Assembly: GCA_022763185.1 (NCBI GenBank)
Contig: JALEGL010000006.1
Location: 31,793-95,792, forward strand
Direction: 5' to 3'
Origin: a bacterium
GTDB lineage: Bacteria > Bdellovibrionota_G > JALEGL01
DNA: 64,000 nt
The notes under the pieces were generated by a model that was given only the letters and a program-made list of their open reading frames with translations, was not told the origin of the DNA and ran no database searches. Numbering within the stretch: position 1 is the first letter of the stretch; each line of letters begins with the position of its first letter. A program made the position numbers and the translations under genes. Below are positions 42,171 through 51,104 of the stretch, in pieces.

Positions 42171-42917
42171 TCAAATACGATTAAGCCCGGCAAAGATCGG
42201 TTTTTGGATGATTGTATCTAAGGCTTGGTTGTATTTAGAAAACTTTTCTTTTTTTGAATCACTTAAAGCAATAATTTTATTGATTTCAGCATGTTTAAGA
42301 TCGCAATCCTTTAATTCCAAAACACCCAGCATGCTTTGCGTCTGGCAGCGCTGTTGAAAAGCTTGTAAAAATAAATCTGGAGATAAAGGGATAATGTTTG
42401 AATCTAAAGTGATCCTGCTTTTTTGATTGCAGTGAACAAAGCTTAAGCGTTGATACAAAACAGTAACCACAGCCTGCATGACTTGTTTTTTATATGAAGG
42501 GGTGTTTTTTCTGTAATAGTGCCAAAGCTCAGGGCTAAAAATAGATGGGCAGTCATTCTGTAAAAGATAATCTTGTGCAAGAATTTGAGGATGAATAGCT
42601 TTAACTGCTTTGTAGCAGACTCTGCCTTGTCTATGCTTGACTTCTGCTTTTAAAACTTTAAAGCCAGTATCGTTTGTATCAGAGCTGGCATAGCTGCGTA
42701 AACGCAATTTTGATTTTTTCAACACACCATCTTGCGAGTCATGATAATTGATTAAATTAGGGCTGTCCCAATACAAGGAAGCCACCCAGTAGGGTTTTTG
42801 ATCATAACAGTAATCGTCAAATTGCCAACTTGGATGGTCCTTGAGTATTGTTTTAATTTTATTTAAATGATCAAAAGAACAGGGATACTTTAACTCTATT
42901 CTTGAAGATATGCGCAT
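42171..42917 (-). CDS. VTC-domain protein (polyphosphate polymerase-like)
   Basis: A cytosolic 248-residue VTC-domain protein, related to the catalytic part of yeast Vtc4, which makes polyphosphate from ATP within a triphosphate-tunnel fold. The tunnel's alternating basic and acidic strands are visible: ELKYP (E8, K10), KSKLRLRSY (K70, R72, R74), KAEVKHRQG (E92, K94), YQRLSF, RITLD and LELKDCD. It lies 6 nt after the DUF4956 gene in one operon and divergent from a CotH-kinase gene. VTC, DUF4956 and CotH are known to occur together in bacterial genomes. Whether it makes polyphosphate here is inference. Confidence 0.75.
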   Translation of the reverse strand: MRISSRIELKYPCSFDHLNKIKTILKDHPSWQFDDYCYDQKPYWVASLYWDSPNLINYHDSQDGVLKKSKLRLRSYASSDTNDTGFKVLKAEVKHRQGRVCYKAVKAIHPQILAQDYLLQNDCPSIFSPELWHYYRKNTPSYKKQVMQAVVTVLYQRLSFVHCNQKSRITLDSNIIPLSPDLFLQAFQQRCQTQSMLGVLELKDCDLKHAEINKIIALSDSKKEKFSKYNQALDTIIQKPIFAGLNRI

Positions 42918-42923
42918 GGCTGT

Positions 42924-43619
42924 CTAGAGGTAGATAGAAAAATCACTGGCAGAAATATTTTTATGATTAACCAGATCTTTAAGGTTTTCAAACCATTGAT
43001 CAGCAGGGACTTTACCATTAAGCTTTAAGTCAAAGGTATAAAGGTTTTCATTGTTTTGCGCTTGATTGATCTGTCTTAAGTCCGCAGCCAAGACGGTTTT
43101 TTTTAAATCAGTTTTAAAGGTTTGAATCATTAAGTCTGGGGTGGAAGCTTTAAATTGCAAGGTAATCAATTGTTCGTGCGTCATGGCAAACATACTTTCA
43201 CTGATAACCCACCAGAGAAAGCTGATCAGTACGGTTGATAAAATAGCCAGAGCAAAAAAACCGGCCCCGCAGGCAATGCCAATGGCCATGACAAAGAAGA
43301 TGGCAACAATATCAATGATATCTTTAACGGCATTTCTAAATCTCACAATGGATAAAGCTCCAGCCAGAGAAAAAGCCCTGGCCAGGTTATTGCCCACCGC
43401 TTGCATGATAAAGGCAGCCACCATGCTAAGTAAAACCAATGATATTAAGAAGTGAAGCTCTAAGCCACGGCTGCGATGAAAGCGCTGATAAAATTTACTC
43501 ACCATCATGCTCAGTATAAAACTAAGAACAATGGCCATACTTAAGCGAACCATATCAAAAGATCCCATGGGCGGAGATTGAAGTTGACTGTAGTTAAAGT
43601 AAGAAAATAACTGATCCAT
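42924..43619 (-). CDS. DUF4956 membrane protein
   Basis: 231 residues with four hydrophobic helices (about 24-42, 53-75, 95-115 and 118-142) and a cytosolic C-terminal domain of 85 residues. The SLAGALSIVRFRNAVKD block (about 87-103) and the short Ala-rich turn AMGIGIACGAG-like segment are typical of DUF4956. The family has no assigned function; members sit next to VTC-domain genes. First gene of the operon leading to the VTC gene; promoter shared with cotH in the 134-bp divergent gap. Confidence 0.75.
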   Translation of the reverse strand: MDQLFSYFNYSQLQSPPMGSFDMVRLSMAIVLSFILSMMVSKFYQRFHRSRGLELHFLISLVLLSMVAAFIMQAVGNNLARAFSLAGALSIVRFRNAVKDIIDIVAIFFVMAIGIACGAGFFALAILSTVLISFLWWVISESMFAMTHEQLITLQFKASTPDLMIQTFKTDLKKTVLAADLRQINQAQNNENLYTFDLKLNGKVPADQWFENLKDLVNHKNISASDFSIYL

Positions 43620-43753
43620 GCTTGACTGAGGTTATGAAAAAAAAGTGACCTTGACAAGCATTAGGTATTGTTCAAGAACTATTTTGTAAAGCAAGGTTGA
43701 AAGGTTTATATAATACTAACGATCATGTATAAACTTAATTATATAATAATGTT
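43620..43753. promoter_or_regulatory. Divergent promoter region between DUF4956 and CotH genes
   Basis: 134 AT-rich bases between the two start codons. For cotH, TATAAT (43742-43747) is followed by exactly six bases (AATGTT) and the ATG, with no Shine-Dalgarno. No convincing -35 is seen at 17 bp, which may indicate an activator. Short TATA-rich direct repeats around 43708 and 43740 are the only structure. Confidence 0.45.
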
Positions 43754-46462
43754 ATGCGTATTAAATTAATAGGTTCAAAAAGATTTATTTTGCAATGGAT
43801 CGTATTGGCCGTAGGTACTTTTTATATAAGTGAAAAAATTCGTTTCCACTATGATTTGGCTAGGTTTGCAACAGTTTCTCGTGACTTACGTGAAGTAAAT
43901 ATTCATGATAAAAAAGCGCGCAGCTTGTATCTAAAAAAGCATTCTCAAGCTAAAATATACAACGCTTTAACATGGAAGGTCACCTACCCAACCAAAATTA
44001 ACTTGCCAACGATAGAGTTGAAGATCCCAGAAAATACTTTACGAGCATGGAAAAATGTTAAAGAAAAACCACATCCAGATTGGAAAAATGCTTGGGCAAA
44101 AACATGGGAAAAAAACTATCAAAATATAAAAGTTCGCATTCGAGGTGATTATTCTTATCATTGGGGAGTTGATACACCGTCAATAAAAATTAAAATGGAA
44201 AAGGGTAAAAGTTTTTTAGGTTATAGAAAGTTTAATTTAATTAACCCTAGAAGTGCAACAGGTGTCGAACGAGTTATAGGCGCTACATTAGCCAAAAAAA
44301 TTGATTTATTAAGCGAAGATATTACTTTTGTTCGTGTTTTTGTCAATGGACAAAATTGGGGGCCATTTCAGTTTGTTGGAGCTTTAGAAGAAGAGTGGTT
44401 AAGGAAACATCGAGAGTTACCTGGGGACATTTACTCAGGAGAGATTGAACCCGTTGGACGTATGTTTCATCCTAATCAAGTTTTTAAGTTAGGTACAGAC
44501 GTTTGGGCAGATAAAAAATTTTGGAAAAAGGTAAGCCACAATAACAATATCTTAAAAGATGACTTTTTAAGATTGGGGCAGGCTCAAAGTGTTCTGCAAG
44601 AAAGCTTTGTAAATCCTAGTAAAGATAATAGAAAAAAGTTTGAGGCGATTTTTGATGTTGAAAGCTTAGTAAAGTTAATGGCGTTAGAAAATTGGCTTGG
44701 CAGTAGGCATACGGATAGGTTGCACAACTGGAAAATTTTACATGACCCAGCTACTGGAAAATTGAAAATAATTGCTTGGGATTTGTGGGGGCATGGGCAA
44801 GGAGCAGAAGCAAAAGATATAGATCTTTTTTGGCCTTTAGCGCTACCGCAGCTTAATATTTTACGTTATTCAGATTTATATTTAAAAAAAAACCAATATT
44901 TATATCAGTTATTAAAAATAGAAGAAAAAGATAGAGTCACATCAAATACGTTAAGCTTTTTTAAAAAAAACATTCTACCTTTATATGCGCAAGCTAAAAA
45001 TGTGCACCAGCCACTATGGTTTAAATTGAATGAGAACACTGGAATAGGAACAGCTTTAGAAATATATCGTGATGAGGTTTATGATGATTATCAAAGAGTT
45101 ATGCAGTATGCTTTGGAACGTTCTAGAGTTATTAAGCATGCTTTAGAAGAAGTTAAAGTTGAAGCATCAATAGTTTCTGATCATCGTCAGCAAGACACTC
45201 TTAACCTGAATATTGCTGGAGAAGCTGCCATAGAGTGGGTGAGTATTGATAATCAAGTGGTGAAAAATAGAGTGAAGGGTGATGATATACAAAGAGTCTT
45301 TTATCCCAGAATTGAATTAAATGAATTTGAAAATTGGCATTCCTCATACAGAGCAATACGTGTTTCACAAAATCATAGTTATATTCTTAAAAAAGGCAAA
45401 GGTATTCAAAAGCTTGTTTTTAAAAATTTAGTTACAGGGCAATTTTTTGATGTACAGGTTGAGCAAAATAAAAATAACGGTTTTAATAGTAAGCAAAGTA
45501 TACAATACAATGTTATTAGCATTAAAGATCCTAAACCAGATGTTTATATTGGGCCTGGTCGTGTTACTATAAAAAAAGATACAGTATTTTTACCAGGGCA
45601 AAAAGTAATTATTGTTCCTGGAACAACACTAAGCTTAGGTTCAAAAGTTAATTTTATTGTGCAGGGGGACTTTATAGCGAAGGGTACTTTTGATCAGCCT
45701 ATAGTCATTAAGCCAATTGATCAAAGAGAAGCTTTTGGGGCTGTAGTTGTTCAATCTGCAAATAAGGCAGTGTTTGATTATTTTTCAATAAACGGTGGAA
45801 GTGGCGGTCAGTATAATGGAGCTTTGTATACCGGCATGTTATCTTTATACAATGTTAAAGATGTTAAATTAAAAAATTTTAGAGCTGAAAATAATACTGT
45901 TTATGACGATATGGTGAATTTTAAAAAAGTTCAGAGTTTTAAAATAGATCAAAGTATTTTTGATTCATCCTTTGCGGACGGCTTAGACTTGGATTATGCC
46001 ACTGGTGTAATCGAAAAATCTACCTTTAGTAATACTGGTAATGATGGTGTAGATATGATGGGCAGTGAAGTTAAAGTTAGATCATGTGTTTTTAATGCAA
46101 ATCAAGACAAAGCTATTAGTATTGGTGAAGCAAGTGTAGCTATTTTAGAAGAAAATAAATTTAAAAACACAGCACTTGCTCTAGCAGTGAAAGATTTATC
46201 TATTGTGCAAGATTCAAAATCAACTTTTTTAAATGTTGAGACTTGGGCGAAAGCATATCAAAAAAGTCAGTATTACTATCAAGGAGGGATTTTGATTACA
46301 GACATAAAAAACTCAATGTTGATTTCATCAGATCAAAAATCAAATATCATTAATCAACTGGATGCTTTAAAGGCCTCAAGAAATGTTGAAGTTCGAGTTC
46401 CAATGGAAAGACAAATAGACACTTTTAAACTGATACAAACTCGGTTTTTAAATCAGCAATGA
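43754..46462 (+). CDS. CotH-kinase-family surface protein with C-terminal beta-helix-like region
   Basis: A 902-residue protein. An N-terminal membrane helix (12-27, signal anchor) suggests display outside the membrane. Residues about 85-470 form a CotH-like protein-kinase fold: VRIRGDYSYHWG (127-138), YRKFNLINPRS (157-167), GPFQFVGALEEEWL, GDIYSGEIEP (224-233), HTDRLHNWKILHD (319-331) and IIAWDLWGHG (339-348). D321 and D343 occupy the catalytic and metal-binding places known in CotH. Residues about 590-840 carry short strand repeats (KFNLINP-like turns, then SIFDSSFADGLDLDYATG and TFSNTGNDGVDMMG) as in right-handed beta-helices. The VTC and DUF4956 genes are divergent to it. Probably phosphorylates extracellular targets or itself. 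Confidence 0.75.
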   Translation: MRIKLIGSKRFILQWIVLAVGTFYISEKIRFHYDLARFATVSRDLREVNIHDKKARSLYLKKHSQAKIYNALTWKVTYPTKINLPTIELKIPENTLRAWKNVKEKPHPDWKNAWAKTWEKNYQNIKVRIRGDYSYHWGVDTPSIKIKMEKGKSFLGYRKFNLINPRSATGVERVIGATLAKKIDLLSEDITFVRVFVNGQNWGPFQFVGALEEEWLRKHRELPGDIYSGEIEPVGRMFHPNQVFKLGTDVWADKKFWKKVSHNNNILKDDFLRLGQAQSVLQESFVNPSKDNRKKFEAIFDVESLVKLMALENWLGSRHTDRLHNWKILHDPATGKLKIIAWDLWGHGQGAEAKDIDLFWPLALPQLNILRYSDLYLKKNQYLYQLLKIEEKDRVTSNTLSFFKKNILPLYAQAKNVHQPLWFKLNENTGIGTALEIYRDEVYDDYQRVMQYALERSRVIKHALEEVKVEASIVSDHRQQDTLNLNIAGEAAIEWVSIDNQVVKNRVKGDDIQRVFYPRIELNEFENWHSSYRAIRVSQNHSYILKKGKGIQKLVFKNLVTGQFFDVQVEQNKNNGFNSKQSIQYNVISIKDPKPDVYIGPGRVTIKKDTVFLPGQKVIIVPGTTLSLGSKVNFIVQGDFIAKGTFDQPIVIKPIDQREAFGAVVVQSANKAVFDYFSINGGSGGQYNGALYTGMLSLYNVKDVKLKNFRAENNTVYDDMVNFKKVQSFKIDQSIFDSSFADGLDLDYATGVIEKSTFSNTGNDGVDMMGSEVKVRSCVFNANQDKAISIGEASVAILEENKFKNTALALAVKDLSIVQDSKSTFLNVETWAKAYQKSQYYYQGGILITDIKNSMLISSDQKSNIINQLDALKASRNVEVRVPMERQIDTFKLIQTRFLNQQ

Positions 46463-46654
46463 TGTGAAAAGATAGAACAGTGTTTCAAAAATTGGCTTAA
46501 ATACAAGGTATTTATTTATTGACGTATAACTTGATCCTGTTATTAATTACTCCGCTAACAAGGTTAGCGCTCGTCTTGCACCAGGGTAAATGATGTTAGT
46601 CCTGTGGTGAGTAGCTGGAGATTTGACTAAAAATAGATCAAGGATTTTAATATT

Positions 46655-47449
46655 ATGAACAATCAGTTTTCGGATTTAAAAGGTAAATGGGCTTTGGTTT
46701 TAGGAGCGTCTAGTGGTTTTGGAGCGGCAGTTGCAAAAAGTTTGAGTGAAGCTGGCGTAAATATTTATGGGGTGCATTTAGATCGTAAGTCTACTATGCC
46801 AGAAGTAGAAAAAACCATTACTGCGATAGAAGCCAATGGTGCACAAGCTGTTTTTAATAATATGAATGCATCTGATGCTCAAAAACGTCAAGAGGCTATT
46901 GCCCAACTTAAAGAAGTGAGTGACGGTCAAGGAGCACATATTGTTTTACACTCTTTAGCCTTTGGCGCTTTAAAGCCTTTTATTGATGAATCCGCTCTGA
47001 CAGAATCACAAATGAACATGACCATGGATGTCATGGCCAATTCTTTGGTGTATTGGGTGCAAGATTTGGTTAAAGCTGAGCAATTGGCAAAAGGTGGCCG
47101 TATATTTGCTATGACCAGCGCTGGATCAGAAAGAGTTTGGAAAAGTTATGGCGCAGTCTCTGCTGCCAAGTCTGCTTTGGAATCTCATATCAGACAGCTT
47201 TCATTAGAGTTAGCGCCAATGAAAGTTACAGCCAATGCTATTATGGCCGGTGTTACCGACACTCCGGCATTAAGAAAAATTCCAGGTAATGCTGAAATGA
47301 TAGAACTTGCCAGCCAGAAAAACCCTTATAAACGTTTAACAACGCCACAAGATATTGCCGATACCGTGTTAGCTTTGTCTTTACCGCATACGCATTGGCT
47401 AACAGGAAATGTTTTAGGTGTTGATGGCGGTGAGAGAATTGTCGAATAA
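46655..47449 (+). CDS. Enoyl-ACP reductase-like SDR (FabI/FabL type)
   Basis: A 264-residue SDR. NAD site LVLGASSGFGAAVA; the catalytic pair is Y165 and K172 with six residues between (YGAVSAAK), the FabI/FabL pattern rather than the classical YxxxK. SAGSERVWKSYGAVSAAKSA and LELAPMKVTANAIMAG resemble FabL (enoyl-ACP reductase III). It would do the last reduction of fatty-acid elongation. Another SDR role is possible. Ribosome site AAGGA lies 10 nt before the ATG. Single gene. Confidence 0.7.
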   Translation: MNNQFSDLKGKWALVLGASSGFGAAVAKSLSEAGVNIYGVHLDRKSTMPEVEKTITAIEANGAQAVFNNMNASDAQKRQEAIAQLKEVSDGQGAHIVLHSLAFGALKPFIDESALTESQMNMTMDVMANSLVYWVQDLVKAEQLAKGGRIFAMTSAGSERVWKSYGAVSAAKSALESHIRQLSLELAPMKVTANAIMAGVTDTPALRKIPGNAEMIELASQKNPYKRLTTPQDIADTVLALSLPHTHWLTGNVLGVDGGERIVE

Positions 47450-47692
47450 AATTTTGCATCTCATACAATACCATCTACTTTACATATGAAGTGTAGAGTC
47501 AATAGTTAAAAACAAAGCAAGAGTGGGCTTGTCCAGACTCTGACCTGGAGCTTAGAATAAATAAAAAAGCAAAAGCCATGTTATATCGTTTTTGGCACAG
47601 GGGTGAGAAAATAAAAATGTGATTTTTGTTTTAGGGTGATACCCCATTTAAAAAAGAGCGAAGTGAGAAGCCTCTTTAGAAAGGAAACTACA

Positions 47693-48163
47693 ATGGATCG
47701 TGTACCAATGACCGAAGAAGGTAAGAGAAACCTACAAGAAGAGCTGAATCAATTGAAAAATGTTGAAAGACCTAAAATATCTGCAGATATTGAAGAAGCG
47801 CGTGGGCATGGAGATTTAAAAGAAAATGCAGAGTACCATGCAGCCAAGGAAAAACAGGGTATGGTAGAAGCCAGAATCAGATTTTTAGAAGATCAATTTG
47901 CCCGCGCTGAAGTTATTGACGTGAACAGTCTATCCACGGATAAAGTAGTGTTTGGTTTAACCGTGACTTTGTATGATGCTGAGCAAGATAAAGAAATGAA
48001 GTACAGAATTGTTGGTGATGTAGAGTCCAATTTGGAAAAAGGTGACATTTCAATCAACTCACCGATTGCCAGAGCATTGATTGGTAAACAAGAAGGTGAT
48101 ATTGCACTTGTACGAGCCCCTGGGGGTGAGCGCGAGTTAGAAATTGTCAGCATTGACAAATAA
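47693..48163 (+). CDS. greA: Transcription elongation factor GreA
   Basis: 156 residues from ATG 47693, which follows AAAGGAAACTACA, a good Shine-Dalgarno; a longer frame to 47636 is rejected. N-terminal coiled coil (to about 75) with the tip GDLKENAEYHAAKEKQ carrying the acidic residues that stimulate transcript cleavage by RNA polymerase, then a C-terminal FKBP-like domain ending RELEIVSIDK. GreA rescues backtracked polymerase. Followed after 20 nt by the proline dehydrogenase gene on the same strand. Confidence 0.95.
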   Translation: MDRVPMTEEGKRNLQEELNQLKNVERPKISADIEEARGHGDLKENAEYHAAKEKQGMVEARIRFLEDQFARAEVIDVNSLSTDKVVFGLTVTLYDAEQDKEMKYRIVGDVESNLEKGDISINSPIARALIGKQEGDIALVRAPGGERELEIVSIDK

Positions 48164-48183
48164 GTGTTGAATGAGGATGTAAT

Positions 48184-49035
48184 ATGAGACTTTTAGCAAA
48201 GTTAGCCAAACGTTTTGTTGCCGGAGAAACTGTAGAGGATATTATTGAACCAGTCAAAGCACTGAATCAAGATAACATTGCGGTTTCCTTGGATGTTTTA
48301 GGTGAAGACATTGATAATAAAGTTGCATCGCAAGCCTTTGCCCAAGCATACCTGGATCTTTTAGATACAATTAAAGAGCAAAAACTCAATAGTAATGTTT
48401 CCTTAAAGCTAACCATGATGGGCTTGGATTTAGAGCAAGATTTTTGTGTGCAGCAAGTGGATGATATTTTGGCCAAAGCCAAACAAACCAATAATTTTGT
48501 TCGTATTGATATGGAAGGGTCATCGCATACCTCTAAAACAATCACTGTTTTTGAGCGACTGTTTGCCAAATATGGTCAGAGTGTGGGCATTGTGATTCAA
48601 GCCTATTTGCATCGCAGTAAACAAGATATAGAACGTTTGGCTGAAATGGGTGCACCCGTAAGAGTATGCAAAGGAGCATACAAAGAGCCAAAACATATTG
48701 CTTATCAAAACATGGATGAAGTTAGAGCCAATTACAAAGAGTTGGTTCAAATTTTATGGAATAAACACTGTAAAGTGGCCATAGCAACTCATGATCAATC
48801 ACTGATTGACTGGGCTTTGGCTTATATTAAAGAACATAAAGTTGATAAAAGTTTGTATGAATTTCAAGTCTTGTATGGCCTAAGGCGAGTGACAATAGCC
48901 GAGCTTGCCAAGGACGGCCATCCGGTTCGAGTCTATGTTCCGTTTGGCCAACAGTGGTTGCCGTATTTTGTCAGGCGTTTAAAAGAGCGTAAAGAAAACG
49001 TTTGGTTTGTCCTCAAAGGTCTTTTTGAACGCTAA
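48184..49035 (+). CDS. Proline dehydrogenase (monofunctional)
   Basis: A 283-residue FAD enzyme with a TIM-barrel that oxidises proline to pyrroline-5-carboxylate. Motifs: VSLDVLGE (35-42), SLKLTMMGL, IDMEGSSHT, VIQAYLHRS, VRVCKGAYKEPKHIAYQ and IATHD. The C-terminal RVYVPFGQQWLPYFVRRLKE carries the Arg pair that binds the proline carboxylate. The length is that of stand-alone bacterial PRODH, without the P5C dehydrogenase part of PutA. Located directly after greA. Confidence 0.9.
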   Translation: MRLLAKLAKRFVAGETVEDIIEPVKALNQDNIAVSLDVLGEDIDNKVASQAFAQAYLDLLDTIKEQKLNSNVSLKLTMMGLDLEQDFCVQQVDDILAKAKQTNNFVRIDMEGSSHTSKTITVFERLFAKYGQSVGIVIQAYLHRSKQDIERLAEMGAPVRVCKGAYKEPKHIAYQNMDEVRANYKELVQILWNKHCKVAIATHDQSLIDWALAYIKEHKVDKSLYEFQVLYGLRRVTIAELAKDGHPVRVYVPFGQQWLPYFVRRLKERKENVWFVLKGLFER

Positions 49036-49051
49036 ATTAAGACAGTCTTGA

Positions 49052-49600
49052 CTAGGGTGCTTGGCTTTGTTGCCATTGGGTTTCACTGATTTTGCTTAAA
49101 TGGTTCTGGTAGCGGGCGCAGACAAATAACCAATCGGATAAACGATTAAGGTATTGAATGATCCATAAATCCAGGGCTGTTTCTTGGTGAAGATCTAAGC
49201 ATGCCCGTTCAGCTCTTCTGCAAACAGTCCGCGCAAAATGCAAAAAAGAAGCACATTGACTGCCGCCGGGTAAAATAAAGTTTTTTAAAGGAGAGAGTTG
49301 GGCTTGCATATGATCAATTTCTTGTTCAAGGGCTTCGATATGGCTGTTTTCAAGCTCTTGAACATAGTCACTTTTTTTAGGTGTAGCCAATACAGCACCC
49401 AGTGAAAACAACTCACTTTGTATTCGGGTCAGTTGTGTTGCAGTTTCTTCATGTTGACAAAAGCTTAGCGTGCATCCAAGCAAACTGTTAAGTTCATCGA
49501 CTTCGCCATAGGCACGTACTCGGATATGGTTTTTTTGTACGCGCCCACCTGAAAAGAGTGAGGTTTCTCCGCTATCGCCGGTTTTGGTGTAAATTTTCAT
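49052..49600 (-). CDS. ATP:cob(I)alamin adenosyltransferase, PduO-type
   Basis: 182 residues, start ATG 49600. The N-terminus MKIYTKTGDSGETSLFSGGR is the ATP-binding signature of PduO-type enzymes, followed by VRAYGEVDELNSLLG and RRAERACLDL. It transfers adenosyl from ATP to cob(I)alamin, making adenosylcobalamin. This is the cofactor of the class II ribonucleotide reductase encoded 1.5 kb away, so the enzyme probably supplies it from salvaged or imported B12. No cobalamin-synthesis genes are seen. Confidence 0.9.
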   Translation of the reverse strand: MKIYTKTGDSGETSLFSGGRVQKNHIRVRAYGEVDELNSLLGCTLSFCQHEETATQLTRIQSELFSLGAVLATPKKSDYVQELENSHIEALEQEIDHMQAQLSPLKNFILPGGSQCASFLHFARTVCRRAERACLDLHQETALDLWIIQYLNRLSDWLFVCARYQNHLSKISETQWQQSQAP

Positions 49601-49783
49601 AACAGCTACTTTAAACAATATTGCCTATTTTTGCACGTAAACAGACTGTGGGCGTTATTTTAAAACACAAAAGATAAGATTTATTGCAAGTGCAGCTACA
49701 AATGGTATCATAATCAAGCTTTCGTGGAAGTGAGAGCATATGTGAAACCAAATCTGATTTAGTGTTTGAAGGGAGACCAGACA

Positions 49784-50023
49784 ATGGCCTATATTATTAC
49801 TGAACCATGCATAGGTGTAAAAGACTCAGCATGTGTTGAAGTGTGTCCTGTGGATTGTATTCACGGTAAAGATTCTGATGAACAATTGTATATTCACCCA
49901 GAAGAATGTATTGATTGCGGTGCCTGTGAGCCGGCATGCCCAGTCAATGCTATTTTTATTGAAGAGGAAGTGCCAGAAAAATGGCAGCCCTTTATTGAAA
50001 AAAATAAAAAATACTTTGAATAA
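49784..50023 (+). CDS. fdxA: Ferredoxin (7Fe/8Fe type)
   Basis: 79 residues: two cluster motifs, C9-x7-C17-x3-C21-P at the N-terminus ([17 protein letters not shown]) and [16 protein letters not shown]. The longer spacing after the first Cys is that of FdxA-type ferredoxins, which hold a [3Fe-4S] and a [4Fe-4S] cluster. A small electron carrier of the cytosol. ATG 49784 follows AAGGGAGA and is preferred over the in-frame start at 49766. The strong terminator at 50048 ends it. Confidence 0.9.
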   Translation: MAYIITEPCIGVKDSACVEVCPVDCIHGKDSDEQLYIHPEECIDCGACEPACPVNAIFIEEEVPEKWQPFIEKNKKYFE

Positions 50024-50047
50024 AAATCTCTACAGTTTAGCTTTTTT

Positions 50048-50077
50048 AAAGCCAAGCCCTGTGCTTGGCTTTTTTTA
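50048..50077 (+). terminator. Rho-independent terminator after the ferredoxin gene
   Basis: Perfect stem AGCCAAGC (50050-50057), loop CCTGT, GCTTGGCT (50063-50070), then seven T. A-rich flank upstream may let it work on the minus strand too, but the gene there ends 70 bp further on. Confidence 0.9.
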
Positions 50078-50147
50078 TCGCTTTTTCCCAAGCCTTTTAT
50101 CGGTCAAGATCTCTCGCCTGCTTAATCCCTTAAAACTAAACAGACGC

Positions 50148-50948
50148 TTAACTTAGTTTCCAAAAACAATTTTCACCGACAACGCTGAATTGGAATTTTT
50201 TATACAAGGCAATGGCAGGTTTATTGGACGTGTTAACCTGTAAAGCCATGTCTTTGCCTTCTTTTTTAGCTTGCAGTAATAGCATTTGAGTAAAAAGCGT
50301 TCCCCAGCCATGTCGTCGATGCTTTTGAAAAATAAAGAGTCTCCCCATCCAAAAGCGATTGGGGGATACGATTGTATTGCCGCAAGCTCCTATAAATTGG
50401 TTTTGATGATTAAATAAAAGGTAATATTGGTTTTTATTGATATCTGACAGTTTAGGAACAGTCCAAGACGAATTTTGCTCAAGATTAAATGTTTCAAGCC
50501 ATGTTTTGATCAGTGGATAATCTTTGGTTTTTGCTTTATCCATATAACCATGATTAGGCATTGAGTGTTGAATTTTTTTTTGATCAATGTGCATAAACAG
50601 ATAGGGATTTTGAGCATGTACTTTTTCTTGTAAGTCATTGGGAAAAAAATTTTGCAGTTCCACAGGTCCAAAAATCATGTTGGGGTAGCCGAGCATTGAA
50701 TATAAAAAGTTTAAATACTCTGTACTATGCTGCGAAGGTTGTCCATATATGTTCCAGCTGTTGTTATTGGGTGACACAGCAATAAACGTTTTTGATTGCC
50801 CTTGCTTGTCGATAAAAAATTGATATTGATTTAAATGGTCATCACTATAGCAGGATAGTAGATCACAGAAATTGCACGCTTGAAAAAAGTGTCTTTTTAA
50901 ATACTTTAGTTCAGCACGTTTTCTTGGAATAGTGAGTAGTTTTTCCAT
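50148..50948 (-). CDS. GNAT-family acetyltransferase-like protein
   Basis: 266 residues. A C-terminal GNAT domain (about 150-266) is recognised by the acetyl-CoA motif FQKHRRHGWGTLFTQ and the following ALQVNTSNKPAIALYKKFQF. The N-terminal half (1-140) is of unknown fold, with a Cys pair CNFCDLLSC. GNATs acetylate amines of proteins, drugs or metabolites; the target is unknown. Single gene between two terminators. Confidence 0.75.
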   Translation of the reverse strand: MEKLLTIPRKRAELKYLKRHFFQACNFCDLLSCYSDDHLNQYQFFIDKQGQSKTFIAVSPNNNSWNIYGQPSQHSTEYLNFLYSMLGYPNMIFGPVELQNFFPNDLQEKVHAQNPYLFMHIDQKKIQHSMPNHGYMDKAKTKDYPLIKTWLETFNLEQNSSWTVPKLSDINKNQYYLLFNHQNQFIGACGNTIVSPNRFWMGRLFIFQKHRRHGWGTLFTQMLLLQAKKEGKDMALQVNTSNKPAIALYKKFQFSVVGENCFWKLS

Positions 50949-51038
50949 TTACTGAATAAAGCAAAAAATTGTCTGAAAATAAAGCATGATTTTAAGTGTA
51001 AAATTATCATCATGGGTTTTTCTTGTCATTGTATAACT

Positions 51039-51072
51039 AAAAAGAGGTATGCAGCATGGCATACCTCTTTAA
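51039..51072 (-). terminator. Rho-independent terminator of nrdJ
   Basis: 12-bp perfect stem AAAGAGGTATGC (51041-51052), loop AGCATG, GCATACCTCTTT (51059-51070). On the minus strand it ends in a T-run, 35 bp after the nrdJ stop. Confidence 0.9.
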
Positions 51073-51104
51073 TTATGACTAGAATCTCTTGGTAAAACAG
51101 AGTT

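Noticed and set aside
46463..46654. Hairpin CGCTAACAAGGTTAGCG at 46553-46569 as a terminator or small RNA
   Set aside because: 7-bp stem with a 3-base loop but no T-run, and 90 bp after the cotH stop; too weak to call.
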